Source: Pseudofrankia sp. DC12 (GTDB taxonomy: Bacteria; Actinomycetota; Actinomycetes; Frankiales; Frankiaceae). From it: a stretch of 64,000 bases of DNA. Under the pieces are notes generated by a model that ran no database searches, was not told the origin of the DNA, and was given only the letters and a program-made list of their open reading frames with translations. The first letter of the stretch is position 1. Each line of letters begins with the position of its first letter. Below are positions 8,041-16,133 of this stretch, piece by piece. The position numbers and the translations under genes are program-made. The DNA lies in contig NZ_KQ031391.1 in NCBI RefSeq assembly GCF_000966285.1, forward strand, positions 4,760,383-4,824,382. The letters are read 5' to 3'.

Positions 8041-9583
8041 GAGGCGGCCCGGCCTGTCGCCGTGACGTGGCACGGCCTCCTGCCGATCGTGGTTTCTCGC
8101 CAAAGTCACCATGATCCGCAGAAGGCCGTGGAGGAGAGCTTGCCGGACATCGCGTCCGAAGTCGAGGACGCCGCGGCGGTGTTGCCGGTGTTCCGCCGGG
8201 AGTTCTACGACTGTCTTACCGCGCGTGCAGACGCGCTGTTCGAGCTGACCGATGCCGTGCTGTGCACGGAAGGACCGGTGCGGTCGCTGGTGGGGCTGTC
8301 GCTGGCGCCGGAACACCGCCGCGGTCACGGCGCCCTGTATGACGCGGTCAGCCATGGCCGGCTCGACGTCGACCGGCTGCGTCGGGCAGTGGACCGGCTG
8401 CCGTTGCCACGTATGGCTGACGGCCGGTTGGTGCTGGCCGTCGATGTCACCTCCTGGCTGCGCCCGGACGCGCCTACCAGCTCCGACCGGCTGTTCTGCC
8501 ATGTGTACGGCCGTGCGAGGAGCCAGTCCCAGCTGATCCCGGGCTGGCCGTACTCCTTCGTCGCCGCCCTCGAACCCGGCCGCACGTCGTGGACCGCGAT
8601 CCTGGACGTGGTCCGGCTCGGCCCCGCCGACGACGCGACCGCGGTGACCGCCGGGCAGATCCGTGCGGTCGTCGGGCGGCTGGTCGCCGCCGGGCACTGG
8701 TGCGACGGTGACCCGGACGTCCTGGTCGTGATGGACGCCGGCTACGACGTCACCCGGCTGGCATACGTCCTGGCTGACCTGCCTGTCGAACTGCTCGGCC
8801 GGATCCGTTGCGACCGGGTGCTTCGGCTCCCGAAACCACCCAGACGCCCAGGCGTCAACGGCCGTCCGCCCAAACACGGCCCCGAGTTCGCCCTCGACAA
8901 GCCGGCGACCTGGCCCGAACCCCAGCACACCACGGTCACCGAGACCACCCGCTACGGCACCGCGACCGCCGCGAGCTGGGACCGGCTGCACCCCCGGCTC
9001 ACCCACCGCACCAGCTGGATCGACCACCTCGGCGACCTGCCCGTCATCGAAGGCACCCTCATCCGCCTGCAGGTCGACCACCTGCCCGGCGACCGCACCC
9101 CGAAGCCGCTATGGCTGTGGTGCTCGACCACCGGTGCCACCCCGACACAGGTGGACCGCTGGTGGCAGGCGTTCCTCCGAAGATTCGATCTTGAACACAC
9201 CTTCCGCATGTTCAAGCAGACCCTGGGCTGGACCCGCCCGAAGATCCGTGGCCCACGGGCCGCCGACCGCTGGACCTGGCTGCTCGTCGCCGCTCACGCC
9301 CAGCTCCGCCTTGCCCGATCCCTGGCCAGGGACCTGCGCCGCCCCTGGGAAAAACCTGCCCCACCCGGCCGGCTCACACCCGCCCGGGTCCGGCGAGGAT
9401 TCCGGAACATCCGTGCGGCCATGCCCCTGCCCGCCAGCGCGCCGAAACCCGCCAGACCCGGCCCCGGACGTCCACCCGGCACACGCAACCGCAGACCGGC
9501 GCCCCACCACGACGTGGGCAAGACCGTCAAGCGGGAACTGACCATGACCGCCCACGAACAGCGAGAAGGTTAAAAATCAAGCT
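7988..9583 (+). mobile_element. Insertion sequence carrying the 8128-9573 transposase
   Basis: Imperfect inverted repeats, AGCTTGTCGTTTAACCT at 7988-8004 and the complement of AGCTTGATTTTTAACCT at 9567-9583, match at 14 of 17 positions and bracket the transposase gene. The stop codon of the gene lies inside the right repeat. I could not find a target duplication, and the left repeat lies within the short ORF at 7960-8040, so the left edge is uncertain. Confidence 0.4.
8128..9573 (+). CDS. Transposase, NF041680-like (IS701-related) DDE family
   Basis: About 481 residues from a GTG at 8128 preceded by AGAAGG; an upstream GTG at 8062 would add 22 unlikely residues. The protein has the features of the actinobacterial NF041680 transposase group: FRREFYDCLTARADALFEL near the N-terminus, LVLAVDVTSWLRPDA (first catalytic Asp), VLVVMDAGYDVTRLAY (second Asp) and FDLEHTFRMFKQTLGWTRPK (catalytic Glu). 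It cuts and rejoins DNA at the ends of its element. The frame is intact with all three acidic residues, so it could be active. Confidence 0.8.
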   Translation: MEESLPDIASEVEDAAAVLPVFRREFYDCLTARADALFELTDAVLCTEGPVRSLVGLSLAPEHRRGHGALYDAVSHGRLDVDRLRRAVDRLPLPRMADGRLVLAVDVTSWLRPDAPTSSDRLFCHVYGRARSQSQLIPGWPYSFVAALEPGRTSWTAILDVVRLGPADDATAVTAGQIRAVVGRLVAAGHWCDGDPDVLVVMDAGYDVTRLAYVLADLPVELLGRIRCDRVLRLPKPPRRPGVNGRPPKHGPEFALDKPATWPEPQHTTVTETTRYGTATAASWDRLHPRLTHRTSWIDHLGDLPVIEGTLIRLQVDHLPGDRTPKPLWLWCSTTGATPTQVDRWWQAFLRRFDLEHTFRMFKQTLGWTRPKIRGPRAADRWTWLLVAAHAQLRLARSLARDLRRPWEKPAPPGRLTPARVRRGFRNIRAAMPLPASAPKPARPGPGRPPGTRNRRPAPHHDVGKTVKRELTMTAHEQREG

Positions 9584-9684
9584 TAGTTCGTGCAATCTGT
9601 TTCGTCTGCGTATGGTGCTCTCGTGATCTTAGGCTCTGGGTCCGCTGCTGGCGAGCACGGTCGCCAGGTGCTCACGCCGGCACA

Positions 9685-9942
9685 TCACCCCTCGATAGCG
9701 AGTTCAGTATCGGCGCCGCGCGCCAGCTGTTGTATCCAGCGCTCATGCCGGTCCAGTTGGTGAGACATGGCCAGGCGTTCGGTTTCCTCGGTCTCCTGAT
9801 CCTTGGTGACGGTATCCATAGCACCGAATATGGAATCCATGCGCGAGTCCAGGCTGTCAAAGCGTGTGTCAAAACGAGCCTCTACTTCATTGAAGCGCTG
9901 CTCCACGTATTTGAACAACTTGGTGAATTGGTCGTCTGACAT
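9685..9942 (-). CDS. Small coiled-coil protein
   Basis: 85 residues starting MSDDQFTKLFKYVEQRF. Heptad-like spacing of hydrophobic residues runs through FNEVEARFDTRFDSLDSRMDSI, which predicts a coiled coil; the end is charged (ELAIEG). There is no signal peptide and no enzymatic motif. Proteins of this shape often accompany phage or plasmid genes, but no partner is obvious here: a transposase lies on one side and the four-TM protein on the other. Function unknown. Confidence 0.5.
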   Translation of the reverse strand: MSDDQFTKLFKYVEQRFNEVEARFDTRFDSLDSRMDSIFGAMDTVTKDQETEETERLAMSHQLDRHERWIQQLARGADTELAIEG

Positions 9943-10010
9943 AACGAACTCTAGTATGAGTGCACCATGATCATTTTGCAAGGCCGGTGGCCCTGGGCAC
10001 CGTTTTCGGC

Positions 10011-10760
10011 CTACGGGCCGTTCGGAGTCAACGTCTCGGTGGTCTCAAGCAAGCGGTCGGCGTACGCATCCGCCGCTACCTTGACCCAGTCGGGTGTTAC
10101 AACTCTCCGCCAGAGAACCAAGGCAGCAAGTGAAAACAGGACCACTGCCGCAAACCCGAGTGGAGATATGAGCGTGACGCTCATGCCTCGAAGGGCGAGT
10201 ACCACAGCCGCACCGATCAAGGCTGCCAGCGTGGCGCTCAGCCCGAACGGGCGCAACCCAAGCATGTTCCGCCGAAAACCATAATTACAGTTTTCCTTGA
10301 ACACCAGTGGAAATTCGTCCGGATTGCGCGTGCGGGACCGCAGATAGGCGACCGACGTCTCGTACTCCTGGTCGGCCTTCGCCGGATTCTGTTGTTCCTG
10401 GCGGCGCGTCGGCAGATCACGTCCGGTTAGCGCCTTCAACTGCTCGTGACGCCGACCGCGCAGCACGTCGTTGCTGTTGCGCTTATGGCGCAACGCAACG
10501 GTAGTCGGGGCTCCGCCCCAGGTGATCCATAGCTGATCCTGGAGCTTCCGCCCGCGGTCCCGGCCGAGTTGGTCAAGCAGGAACAAGACGCCAGCCGCGA
10601 CGGCGACTGGCGCCAGCCGGTACCAGGCTGTGAGCTGCGGGATGACCGCGACGCAGAGGACGACAATCGGCGCCACCACCAGGAACAGCGGCGTCAGCCG
10701 AGCGCGCCTGCTGTAGGAGTCGAACCGACTGAGCCCGCCGCCCGACAGTGAGATGTCCAT
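10011..10760 (-). CDS. Four-transmembrane protein, possible membrane effector
   Basis: 249 residues with two hydrophobic hairpins: residues about 24-63 (LTPLFLVVAPIVVLCVAVI and the following helix) and about 172-215 (LSATLAALIGAAVVLAL and LGFAAVVLFSLAALVLW). Between them is a basic cytoplasmic loop of about 100 residues with EFPLVFKENCNYGFRRN before the third helix. The layout resembles four-TM effectors of bacterial immune systems, but I cannot assign a named family. It lies 27 bases after the MBL-fold gene on the same strand, so the two are probably one operon. Confidence 0.5.
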   Translation of the reverse strand: MDISLSGGGLSRFDSYSRRARLTPLFLVVAPIVVLCVAVIPQLTAWYRLAPVAVAAGVLFLLDQLGRDRGRKLQDQLWITWGGAPTTVALRHKRNSNDVLRGRRHEQLKALTGRDLPTRRQEQQNPAKADQEYETSVAYLRSRTRNPDEFPLVFKENCNYGFRRNMLGLRPFGLSATLAALIGAAVVLALRGMSVTLISPLGFAAVVLFSLAALVLWRRVVTPDWVKVAADAYADRLLETTETLTPNGP

Positions 10761-10787
10761 GCAGTCCGCCGTCAGTTTCGTTTTGGC

Positions 10788-11777
10788 TTACCGGCCAACA
10801 ATGGCTGGCAATGTCGCGATTTCCTCGCCATCGCAATTGGTGACCGTTACCCGACCGTTGTCCTCGATGATGGCCTTGATCGTGCCGTGGTAGCGAGTCG
10901 ACAGAACGGAATCGGCAACCCGCCCGTACTCCTCGGAGGCGTCGGTGCTGGGCTTCTTCCCGACGGAGCAGAGCACAATCCTGGGGTCCATGGCCTTCAC
11001 TGCCGTCTCGTGATAGCCACTCTTCCGCCCGTGGTGCGATGCCTTGAGGAGGTCACACTTCAGCGCGTCCTCACCGAGTTCCTCTAGCATCGAATCCCAT
11101 GACGCAGCCTCAGCGTCACCAGGCAGAATGATGCTCCGTCCGCCATGGGTGATCTTCAGGACGTACGAGCAGTCGTTGTAGCCTTCCTTGTCGTCGCAGC
11201 CGTCGACGAGGCTTGCTGTCGGAGACAAGATTGTGATCTTGTCCTCCAGCCAGTACTGTGCCTGAGCACCTCTGAGATTGTGGATGACTTGCTGTTTGTT
11301 ATCGGGACCCCTGCCTCCGCGCAGTGCGGTGTACGCGAGCCAGTCATCGTACGAGAACCGCGGGCCCTTGAAGTCGTTCTCGGTGAAGGTCTTGCCATGA
11401 GCCACGTCCCAGAAGTTCTCTAGGGTAACCTTCTCCTGCCAGAAGAACCTGTGGAGCCCGCTCATATGGTCCATGTCCGGGTGGGTCTGGACGTACCGGA
11501 ATATCGACCGCCCAGCGAAGTGCTCCTGGTAGTAATCGAAGGGGTCGACCAGCATGGAGCGGTAGTGCTCCTCCCAGCTGGCGCGCCCGCCCTCCGCGAG
11601 CCGCACACTCTTGAAGATCCACGGTGACATTCCCCGCGCTTCGGCAAGGGCGTCGACGTCGTCGTCCGGCAGCGACTTCGAGTTGTTGATGTCGATCATC
11701 ATCAGCCGGCCTGAGGGTAGATCGATCATCGTGCAGTCGCCGTGACCGACGTTCAGGAAGTGCACCGTGAGTGGCAC
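10788..11777 (-). CDS. MBL-fold metallohydrolase, ComEC/Rec2-like
   Basis: 329 residues from a GTG preceded by GGAGG six bases upstream; an earlier in-frame TTG at 11795 is less likely. It opens VHFLNVGHGDCTMIDLP, the signature of the ComEC-type metallo-beta-lactamase branch. Metal ligands are HPDMDH at residues 99-104, the DDKEGYNDCSYVLKI block, LPGDAEAASW and KASHHGRKSGYH. Such enzymes hydrolyse phosphoesters, often nucleic acid or nucleotide substrates. No membrane segments or competence domain are attached. Pairing with a four-TM protein suggests a signal-degrading or nuclease role; the substrate is unknown. Confidence 0.7.
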   Translation of the reverse strand: MPLTVHFLNVGHGDCTMIDLPSGRLMMIDINNSKSLPDDDVDALAEARGMSPWIFKSVRLAEGGRASWEEHYRSMLVDPFDYYQEHFAGRSIFRYVQTHPDMDHMSGLHRFFWQEKVTLENFWDVAHGKTFTENDFKGPRFSYDDWLAYTALRGGRGPDNKQQVIHNLRGAQAQYWLEDKITILSPTASLVDGCDDKEGYNDCSYVLKITHGGRSIILPGDAEAASWDSMLEELGEDALKCDLLKASHHGRKSGYHETAVKAMDPRIVLCSVGKKPSTDASEEYGRVADSVLSTRYHGTIKAIIEDNGRVTVTNCDGEEIATLPAIVGR

Positions 11778-11927
11778 CGCATGCCTCCGCAACAACGAAG
11801 CTCGCCGTTCATGGCCGCTGGGTCGGGAGGCTCAGCACGGAACGGTGTCGGTCACGTTACGTCCGCTAGTCGACAGAAATACGTTCCGATCAAGTGATCG
11901 TAGTCACAACTGAGGGGCCTGTGATGG

Positions 11928-13085
11928 TTAGGTTGTGCTAACCCCCGAGGTGTGGTGCGCGCGGCTGTGTCCCGGCACGAGTGGCCCGTCCGGACCGAGC
12001 TCCCGCTCTAGCACCCACGCGAACGCCACACTGCTCGTCGGGAACACCCACCCGCCGTAGCGGACGCCAACCGACGGCGGACTGACGTCCTTCGGGCTGC
12101 GTGTGATCCGCGTTGGCTGCGAGCTGGCGATGAAGTCCAGGACGTTGACGTGCCGGATGCCGCAGTCGGCGTAGGTGAAGTCGATGTCGACGCCCTTGCA
12201 GGGTGCGTCGAAGTCAAGGAAGAGCAGGTGCCCATGCTGCTGCACGAGGACGCGGTAGGTGTAGGCGATCTCGGCCGTACCGTCGCTGCCAGTCTGGCCG
12301 TCCAGCGTGACGGTGTAGGACTGTCCGCCGGAGCGCTTGCTCCGGCGGGTCGGCCGCGGCCGACCGTCAATCGTGAACTCCAGTAGCTGGAAGACCTCGG
12401 GAGAGGCGGCGTCGAGGCCGGCGATGGGCTCGAAGTACCAGGCTCTCGTGCCGCCTGGGTCCGCTGCCAGCTCCCGGTACTCGGCCAGGTCGGAGACACA
12501 CTCGAACCGCAGCGCCGGCTGCATACCGTGGGCGGTGTACTCCCGCCGGACGGTTGCGACGAACATGGAGCCTGCGCCACCCGCTGGCCCCTTGTCCCAC
12601 GGGGCGAGGCTGACCGTGATTCGTTCGCCTTCGTGGCGCTCACGGGTCCGGAGCAGTTGGGCCTGCAGATCCGCGTAGACATCGTCGGCGAGCGCCTGGT
12701 CGCCGAGCCGGATGGCCAAGGTGTTGCGGACCACCCGGTCGAGCGTCTGCGGGGAGGCCACATCGGTCAGGGCGTCCGGCGCGAAGGCGAAGCCGTCGAT
12801 CACGGCGTCCCGGATGGCTGGTGCCTCTTCCTTCAAGACCTTGCGGAGGCGCTCGTTGGCCCGTTCGTCAGCGTCGGTCTCGCTGACGTAGTTGAAGGCC
12901 ACCACGATCAGGCCGCTGCCGAAGAGCGTCGAGCCGATCTCGGACAGTGGCAGCCACGCCAGCCACGGGACGCTGGTGGCGAGGTTCGCCTGTCGGCTCA
13001 AGACGAGGAAGGCCACACCTAACACCGTGAGGATAACGGCCAGCAGAGTGAGCTTGGTGCGGTAGAGGCGTTGGAGCGGGGTCAT
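11928..13085 (-). CDS. Two-TM membrane protein with large cytoplasmic domain, function unknown
   Basis: 385 residues. Two N-terminal membrane helices (about 12-30, TLLAVILTVLGVAFLVL, and about 45-65, IGSTLFGSGLIVVAFNYV) are followed by a helical linker rich in Asp and Glu. A mostly beta-strand domain occupies roughly residues 160-370. No catalytic motif is recognisable. It is on the same strand as the MBL and four-TM genes, 132 bases upstream of the former, and downstream of the tiny peptide gene at 13199, with a hairpin in between. Membrane-anchored sensing is a guess from topology alone. Confidence 0.5.
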   Translation of the reverse strand: MTPLQRLYRTKLTLLAVILTVLGVAFLVLSRQANLATSVPWLAWLPLSEIGSTLFGSGLIVVAFNYVSETDADERANERLRKVLKEEAPAIRDAVIDGFAFAPDALTDVASPQTLDRVVRNTLAIRLGDQALADDVYADLQAQLLRTRERHEGERITVSLAPWDKGPAGGAGSMFVATVRREYTAHGMQPALRFECVSDLAEYRELAADPGGTRAWYFEPIAGLDAASPEVFQLLEFTIDGRPRPTRRSKRSGGQSYTVTLDGQTGSDGTAEIAYTYRVLVQQHGHLLFLDFDAPCKGVDIDFTYADCGIRHVNVLDFIASSQPTRITRSPKDVSPPSVGVRYGGWVFPTSSVAFAWVLERELGPDGPLVPGHSRAHHTSGVSTT

Positions 13086-13135
13086 GGAATTGCAAGATCA
13101 GTTTAACATGTGTCGATCTTGCTCGTACATGCGAA

Positions 13136-13177
13136 CGGCACGGCGCCCGTGTCCTTGGGACTCGGAGCGCCGTGCCG
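13136..13177 (-). terminator. Hairpin terminator between the tiny peptide gene and the two-TM gene
   Basis: CGGCACGGCGC at 13136-13146 pairs exactly with GCGCCGTGCCG at 13167-13177, an 11-bp stem with a 20-base loop. It starts 22 bases after the stop codon of the minus-strand peptide gene and should separate it from the gene at 11928-13085. Confidence 0.6.
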
Positions 13178-13198
13178 CGGCGTGGTGGGGAGGCGGAC

Positions 13199-13249
13199 TC
13201 AGCCGCCCGTACCCCCGCCGCCACCCTCGCCTCCGCGGAGCTTGGTCAT
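13199..13249 (-). CDS. 16-residue Gly-rich peptide gene
   Basis: The minus strand has AGGAGGTGATC, an almost full complement of the 16S rRNA 3' end, with eight bases between AGGAGG and an ATG. The frame codes for MTKLRGGEGGGGGTGG and stops. Such a strong ribosome-binding site in front of so short a frame, with a hairpin terminator just after it, is hard to explain by chance. The XRE regulator gene at 13429 diverges from it. It may be a signalling peptide, a small RiPP-like precursor, or a leader peptide for the downstream genes. I do not recognise a family. Confidence 0.55.
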   Translation of the reverse strand: MTKLRGGEGGGGGTGG

Positions 13250-13356
13250 CGCGATCACCTCCTAAGCAGTCCCGGTGTTGACGACGTGGCCGGCGACGCT
13301 GACGGCCCAGCCAGTCCCGGCCGACGCCGGGATGAGCCTCAGGCTAGGCGCAAAGT

Positions 13357-13383
13357 CATGGGACGTATATACATGGGACGCAT
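13357..13383. promoter_or_regulatory. Direct repeats upstream of the XRE gene, candidate operator
   Basis: CATGGGACGTAT at 13357-13368 and CATGGGACGCAT at 13372-13383 match at 11 of 12 positions with a 15-base period. A related GACGTATGGG follows near 13408. They lie in the divergent gap between the peptide gene and the XRE regulator, where an autoregulatory operator would be expected. Confidence 0.4.
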
Positions 13384-13428
13384 GCGCTCTGGATGCGGAC
13401 GCGCTAGACGTATGGGCTTGGGGTCGTC

Positions 13429-13674
13429 ATGGCGACCCCACCACTCTCAGCAGCTGCCCAGACGTTCGGCGAACGGGTGCGCGCCCAGCGGCACGAGCTG
13501 GGCCTGAGCCAGGAGCAGCTGGCCGACGAGTGCGGGCTGCACTGGACGTTCGTGGGCCAGGTGGAGCGAGGCAAGCGGAACATCTCGCTGCACAACATCC
13601 TGAAGTTGGCCGAGGCGCTGAAGGTCGATCCCTCGGAGCTGGTGCGGGGGCTACGGGCACCGGCTGCGGAGTAG
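13429..13674 (+). CDS. XRE-family transcriptional regulator
   Basis: 81 residues forming almost only a lambda-repressor-type HTH: FGERVRAQRHELGLSQEQLA, then WTFVGQVERGKRNISLHNIL and LAEALKVDPSELVRGL. This is a typical stand-alone XRE DNA-binding protein, probably a dimeric repressor. It diverges from the Gly-rich peptide gene at 13199-13249, and two direct repeats lie in the gap, so control of the peptide and of itself is the simplest reading. No sensing domain is present. Confidence 0.85.
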   Translation: MATPPLSAAAQTFGERVRAQRHELGLSQEQLADECGLHWTFVGQVERGKRNISLHNILKLAEALKVDPSELVRGLRAPAAE

Positions 13675-13858
13675 ATGCACCTACAGGCGGTGCATCTGAG
13701 TGGCGTGGTCGTTGCCCCGTGGAGACGACCGCGAGCGGTACCCCGGGCCGCGTCGCGGATCACATGGTGTTTGCTGATGACCCGGCTCGGACCCGTCTAC
13801 GCCCCCATTTTGAGGCCTGGATGCGGTAGCAGTCGGTCAGCGCCTAGGTCCGGGTCCA

Positions 13859-13980
13859 GCTAGGAGACCGCTGAAAAAGTGGCTTCGGCGGCCCGACTCG
13901 TCCGAGTTTGTCCACATATGTTGATCAGGGCAAACTGGAACAATTCGGGCGCGTCCCGAGTTATTCAGCAGTCTCCTAGC
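13859..13980. mobile_element. Non-autonomous MITE-like element with CTAG target duplication
   Basis: The left end GAGACCGCTGAAAAAGT and the reverse complement of the right end, GAGACTGCTGAATAACT, match at 14 of 17 positions. Each end is flanked on the outside by CTAG (13860-13863 and 13976-13979), the YTAR-type duplication made by the IS5 subgroup. The 114-bp interior has no ORF, so it would need a transposase supplied from elsewhere. Confidence 0.6.
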
Positions 13981-14268
13981 CGGCGGCGTTGCGCCTGGCC
14001 AGCTGCATCTCGTGCAGCCGCTGGTCAGACCGCGGTCGCCTGCCGATCCCGCAGATGTCGCCATCACATCTACCCGGGATACTTCGAACAACGGGGTCGG
14101 CACGCACGTCTTTGGGCAGCAACCACAAGATGCCCTCCTGGACAGCCTGATCACCGCCCTGCAACGGGCCACGATCGTGAAATATATGCTAGCGTATCCT
14201 GAAAAAGGCACCTCCCCGCCGCCGCCAAGCTACTATCAAAGAACTGACCGCTCAAAACGGGAGAGGCG
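13981..14268. other. Gap before the radical SAM gene, with a possible gene remnant
   Basis: A minus-strand frame at 13976-14164 reads AVQEGILWLLPKDVRADP and ends LHEMQLARRN, which looks like a fragment of a real protein, but it is too short to place. The last 100 bases before the ATG at 14269 become AT-rich (AAATATATGCTAGCGTATCC near 14180) and probably hold the promoter of the gene cluster. GGGAGAGG gives the ribosome-binding site. Confidence 0.3.
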
Positions 14269-15135
14269 ATGCCAACCGCCCTGCATCATTCTAAGAGCCT
14301 TGAGGTTCACGTCGTAGACCAGTGCAACCTAGATTGCGTCGCATGCTCGCATGAATCTCCGTTCATGCCTCGTCGGTTGGAAAATCCCGAGGCGCTGGGA
14401 CCGTCTTTGTCCAAACTATGGCAGTACTACAGAGCCCCGATCATCAAGCTACTAGGGGGCGAACCCCTCCTCCATCCGAACCTCGACGAGATCATCAAGG
14501 AGGTCCGCGCAGCTACCGATGCCCGTATCCGCATCGTCACTAACGGAGCCCTTCTCAACCGCCGACACAGAATGCTCCGGGGTATCGACGAAATCCACAT
14601 TTCAGCCTACGCGGGCATCGACATTCCCTCAGATGATGAACTGCAACAAATCGCGGCCAGTATCCGCGCTTCGATCACAATTCAGTCCTTTGAATATTTT
14701 CGATGGCACCGAAGCCCAACCGCCCATAGCCGCCAGACGATGAACCGCGTGTTCAATGCGTGCCAGCTGTTTCATAACTGGCAGTGCCATACAGTCCGAA
14801 ATGGATGGTTTTTTCCTTGCCCCCCAGCGGCGACGTGGGGCGACAGCGAAGACGGAATCAATCTCCTCGAGCCAGGTGACATTTCGGGTGCTCTACACCG
14901 GCTGCTCGACCGTAGTACGCCGTTGGAGACGTGCGTCGACTGCCTCGGATCTGTCGGCAAGCTGCTCCCGCACCAGCGCGGATGGAAAAAGATGCAAAAG
15001 AAGCTAGCTGGCGCCGCGGTAGACGTCGATTTTCTCATCGCTCTGGAGTCCAACGCCGATGCATGGAACGAATGCTATGAATACGACCGGACGATCTATC
15101 CATCTGGACGGATTGAGGTTCATTCGAAGAGATGA
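14269..15135 (+). CDS. Radical SAM enzyme of the glycan-cluster type with extra Cys cluster
   Basis: 288 residues. Cys19, Cys23 and Cys26 form the CxxxCxxC motif (QCNLDCVACSHESPF) that holds the 4Fe-4S cluster cleaving S-adenosylmethionine. LLGGEPLLHPNL is the SAM-binding glycine motif. The C-terminal third has further cysteines (NACQLFHNWQC, FPCPP, ETCVDCLGS), as in twitch/SPASM domains that bind an auxiliary cluster; BtrN, a dehydrogenase of aminoglycoside synthesis, has this plan. CNLxCxxCSH proteins often sit in polysaccharide loci. It is the first gene of the run, has a good GGGAGAGG site, and overlaps the next gene by ATGA. Oxidation or epimerisation of a sugar or cyclitol is the likely role; the substrate is unknown. 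Confidence 0.75.
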   Translation: MPTALHHSKSLEVHVVDQCNLDCVACSHESPFMPRRLENPEALGPSLSKLWQYYRAPIIKLLGGEPLLHPNLDEIIKEVRAATDARIRIVTNGALLNRRHRMLRGIDEIHISAYAGIDIPSDDELQQIAASIRASITIQSFEYFRWHRSPTAHSRQTMNRVFNACQLFHNWQCHTVRNGWFFPCPPAATWGDSEDGINLLEPGDISGALHRLLDRSTPLETCVDCLGSVGKLLPHQRGWKKMQKKLAGAAVDVDFLIALESNADAWNECYEYDRTIYPSGRIEVHSKR

Positions 15136-16133
15136 GCAAAGCCGTCCGCTCAGCTCCGCCGTCGATATCAATCGTCATCCCGAACGGTAGAGCCTTTCCG
15201 ACGCCCCTGGTCGAGCAGATCACGCCGCAACTGTATAAAGGCGACGAGCTAATTGTCGTCCAGAATCGATCAGGCGGCGGAAAGGAGCGATGGACCGGCC
15301 TGCGAGAAAACGAAGCGCGTCCGGTGACCGACACCGCATCTAGCGCCCCCTATGACATGGCTGGGAATCATCAATTTCTCCGTCTCCTCAGTAGCGAGTC
15401 GGGCGCCGCTAGAGCGAGGAACGTCGGATGGCGGGCTGCATCGAACTGCTGGATAATGTTCCTTGACGACGACGTCTGCATTGAGAAAAACTTCGTTGCG
15501 CGAATGCGCGACAAGGCCTTATCGGATGGTGCTTCTGTCAGCACGTTTAGACTGCGGGATTACAAAGTTTGTGATGGAGGCTCCATTCAGCGGCTAATCT
15601 CATTGGACCGGGGTGGTGATGTGCGAAATACTCAAAGTTCGCCGCTCATCCTATCGGAAGTTTGGCGGTACGGAGCGGGCGCCGCTATGTTGGTCCATAG
15701 AGATCTCCTCTATGAAATTGGTGGCTTCAAGGATCGCCTAGGCGCCGGTTGCAAATACGGGGGCGCCGAGGACCTAGAGTTTCTGTGGCATGCGTCGCGG
15801 CATACTGCAGTGGAATACGATGGTACGGTTACAGTCTCACATCCAGTCGCAAACCAATATGCCGAAGTAGGCCGAAAGTTTCGACAGTATGGTCGTGCAA
15901 TTGCGTGCTTGTCCGGAACCGCAAAGGGGATATCCTCGCTCCGCACAGTTTTTAACTACTGTTTTCACCTTCTGGTCGGTACCGCTAGGGCCACCCGAGG
16001 AACCGATCGGATCTCGCTGCATCTTCGCTCCCTTGCCTTTCTCGCAGTGGAGGAAACCATCCGGGTGTACCTGGTATCTTTGATTACGCGCCGCCGCACG
16101 GGTGCACTATGTGATCGGTGTTGCCTCCGGTGA
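15132..16133 (+). CDS. Glycosyltransferase family 2
   Basis: 333 residues. A GT-A fold is indicated by PSISIVIPNGRAFPTPLVEQ at the start, the metal-binding IMFLDDDVCIEKNFV, and the acceptor-side acidic motif YGGAEDLEFLWHASR. It should transfer a sugar from a nucleotide donor to a glycan or small-molecule acceptor. The long insertion before the DDD motif (NHQFLRLLSSESGAARARN) is typical of the GT2 group that keeps GAARARNxG as its nucleotide pocket. The ATG overlaps the radical SAM stop (ATGA), and the stop overlaps the next start (GTGA), so translation is coupled on both sides. No membrane helices are evident, so it is probably cytoplasmic. Confidence 0.75.
   Translation: MSKAVRSAPPSISIVIPNGRAFPTPLVEQITPQLYKGDELIVVQNRSGGGKERWTGLRENEARPVTDTASSAPYDMAGNHQFLRLLSSESGAARARNVGWRAASNCWIMFLDDDVCIEKNFVARMRDKALSDGASVSTFRLRDYKVCDGGSIQRLISLDRGGDVRNTQSSPLILSEVWRYGAGAAMLVHRDLLYEIGGFKDRLGAGCKYGGAEDLEFLWHASRHTAVEYDGTVTVSHPVANQYAEVGRKFRQYGRAIACLSGTAKGISSLRTVFNYCFHLLVGTARATRGTDRISLHLRSLAFLAVEETIRVYLVSLITRRRTGALCDRCCLR

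Noticed and set aside
7960-9081. 373-codon minus-strand frame inside the transposase gene
   Set aside because: Most of it is a shadow of the transposase; only its last 26 codons, from 8040, look like real coding sequence and are listed separately.
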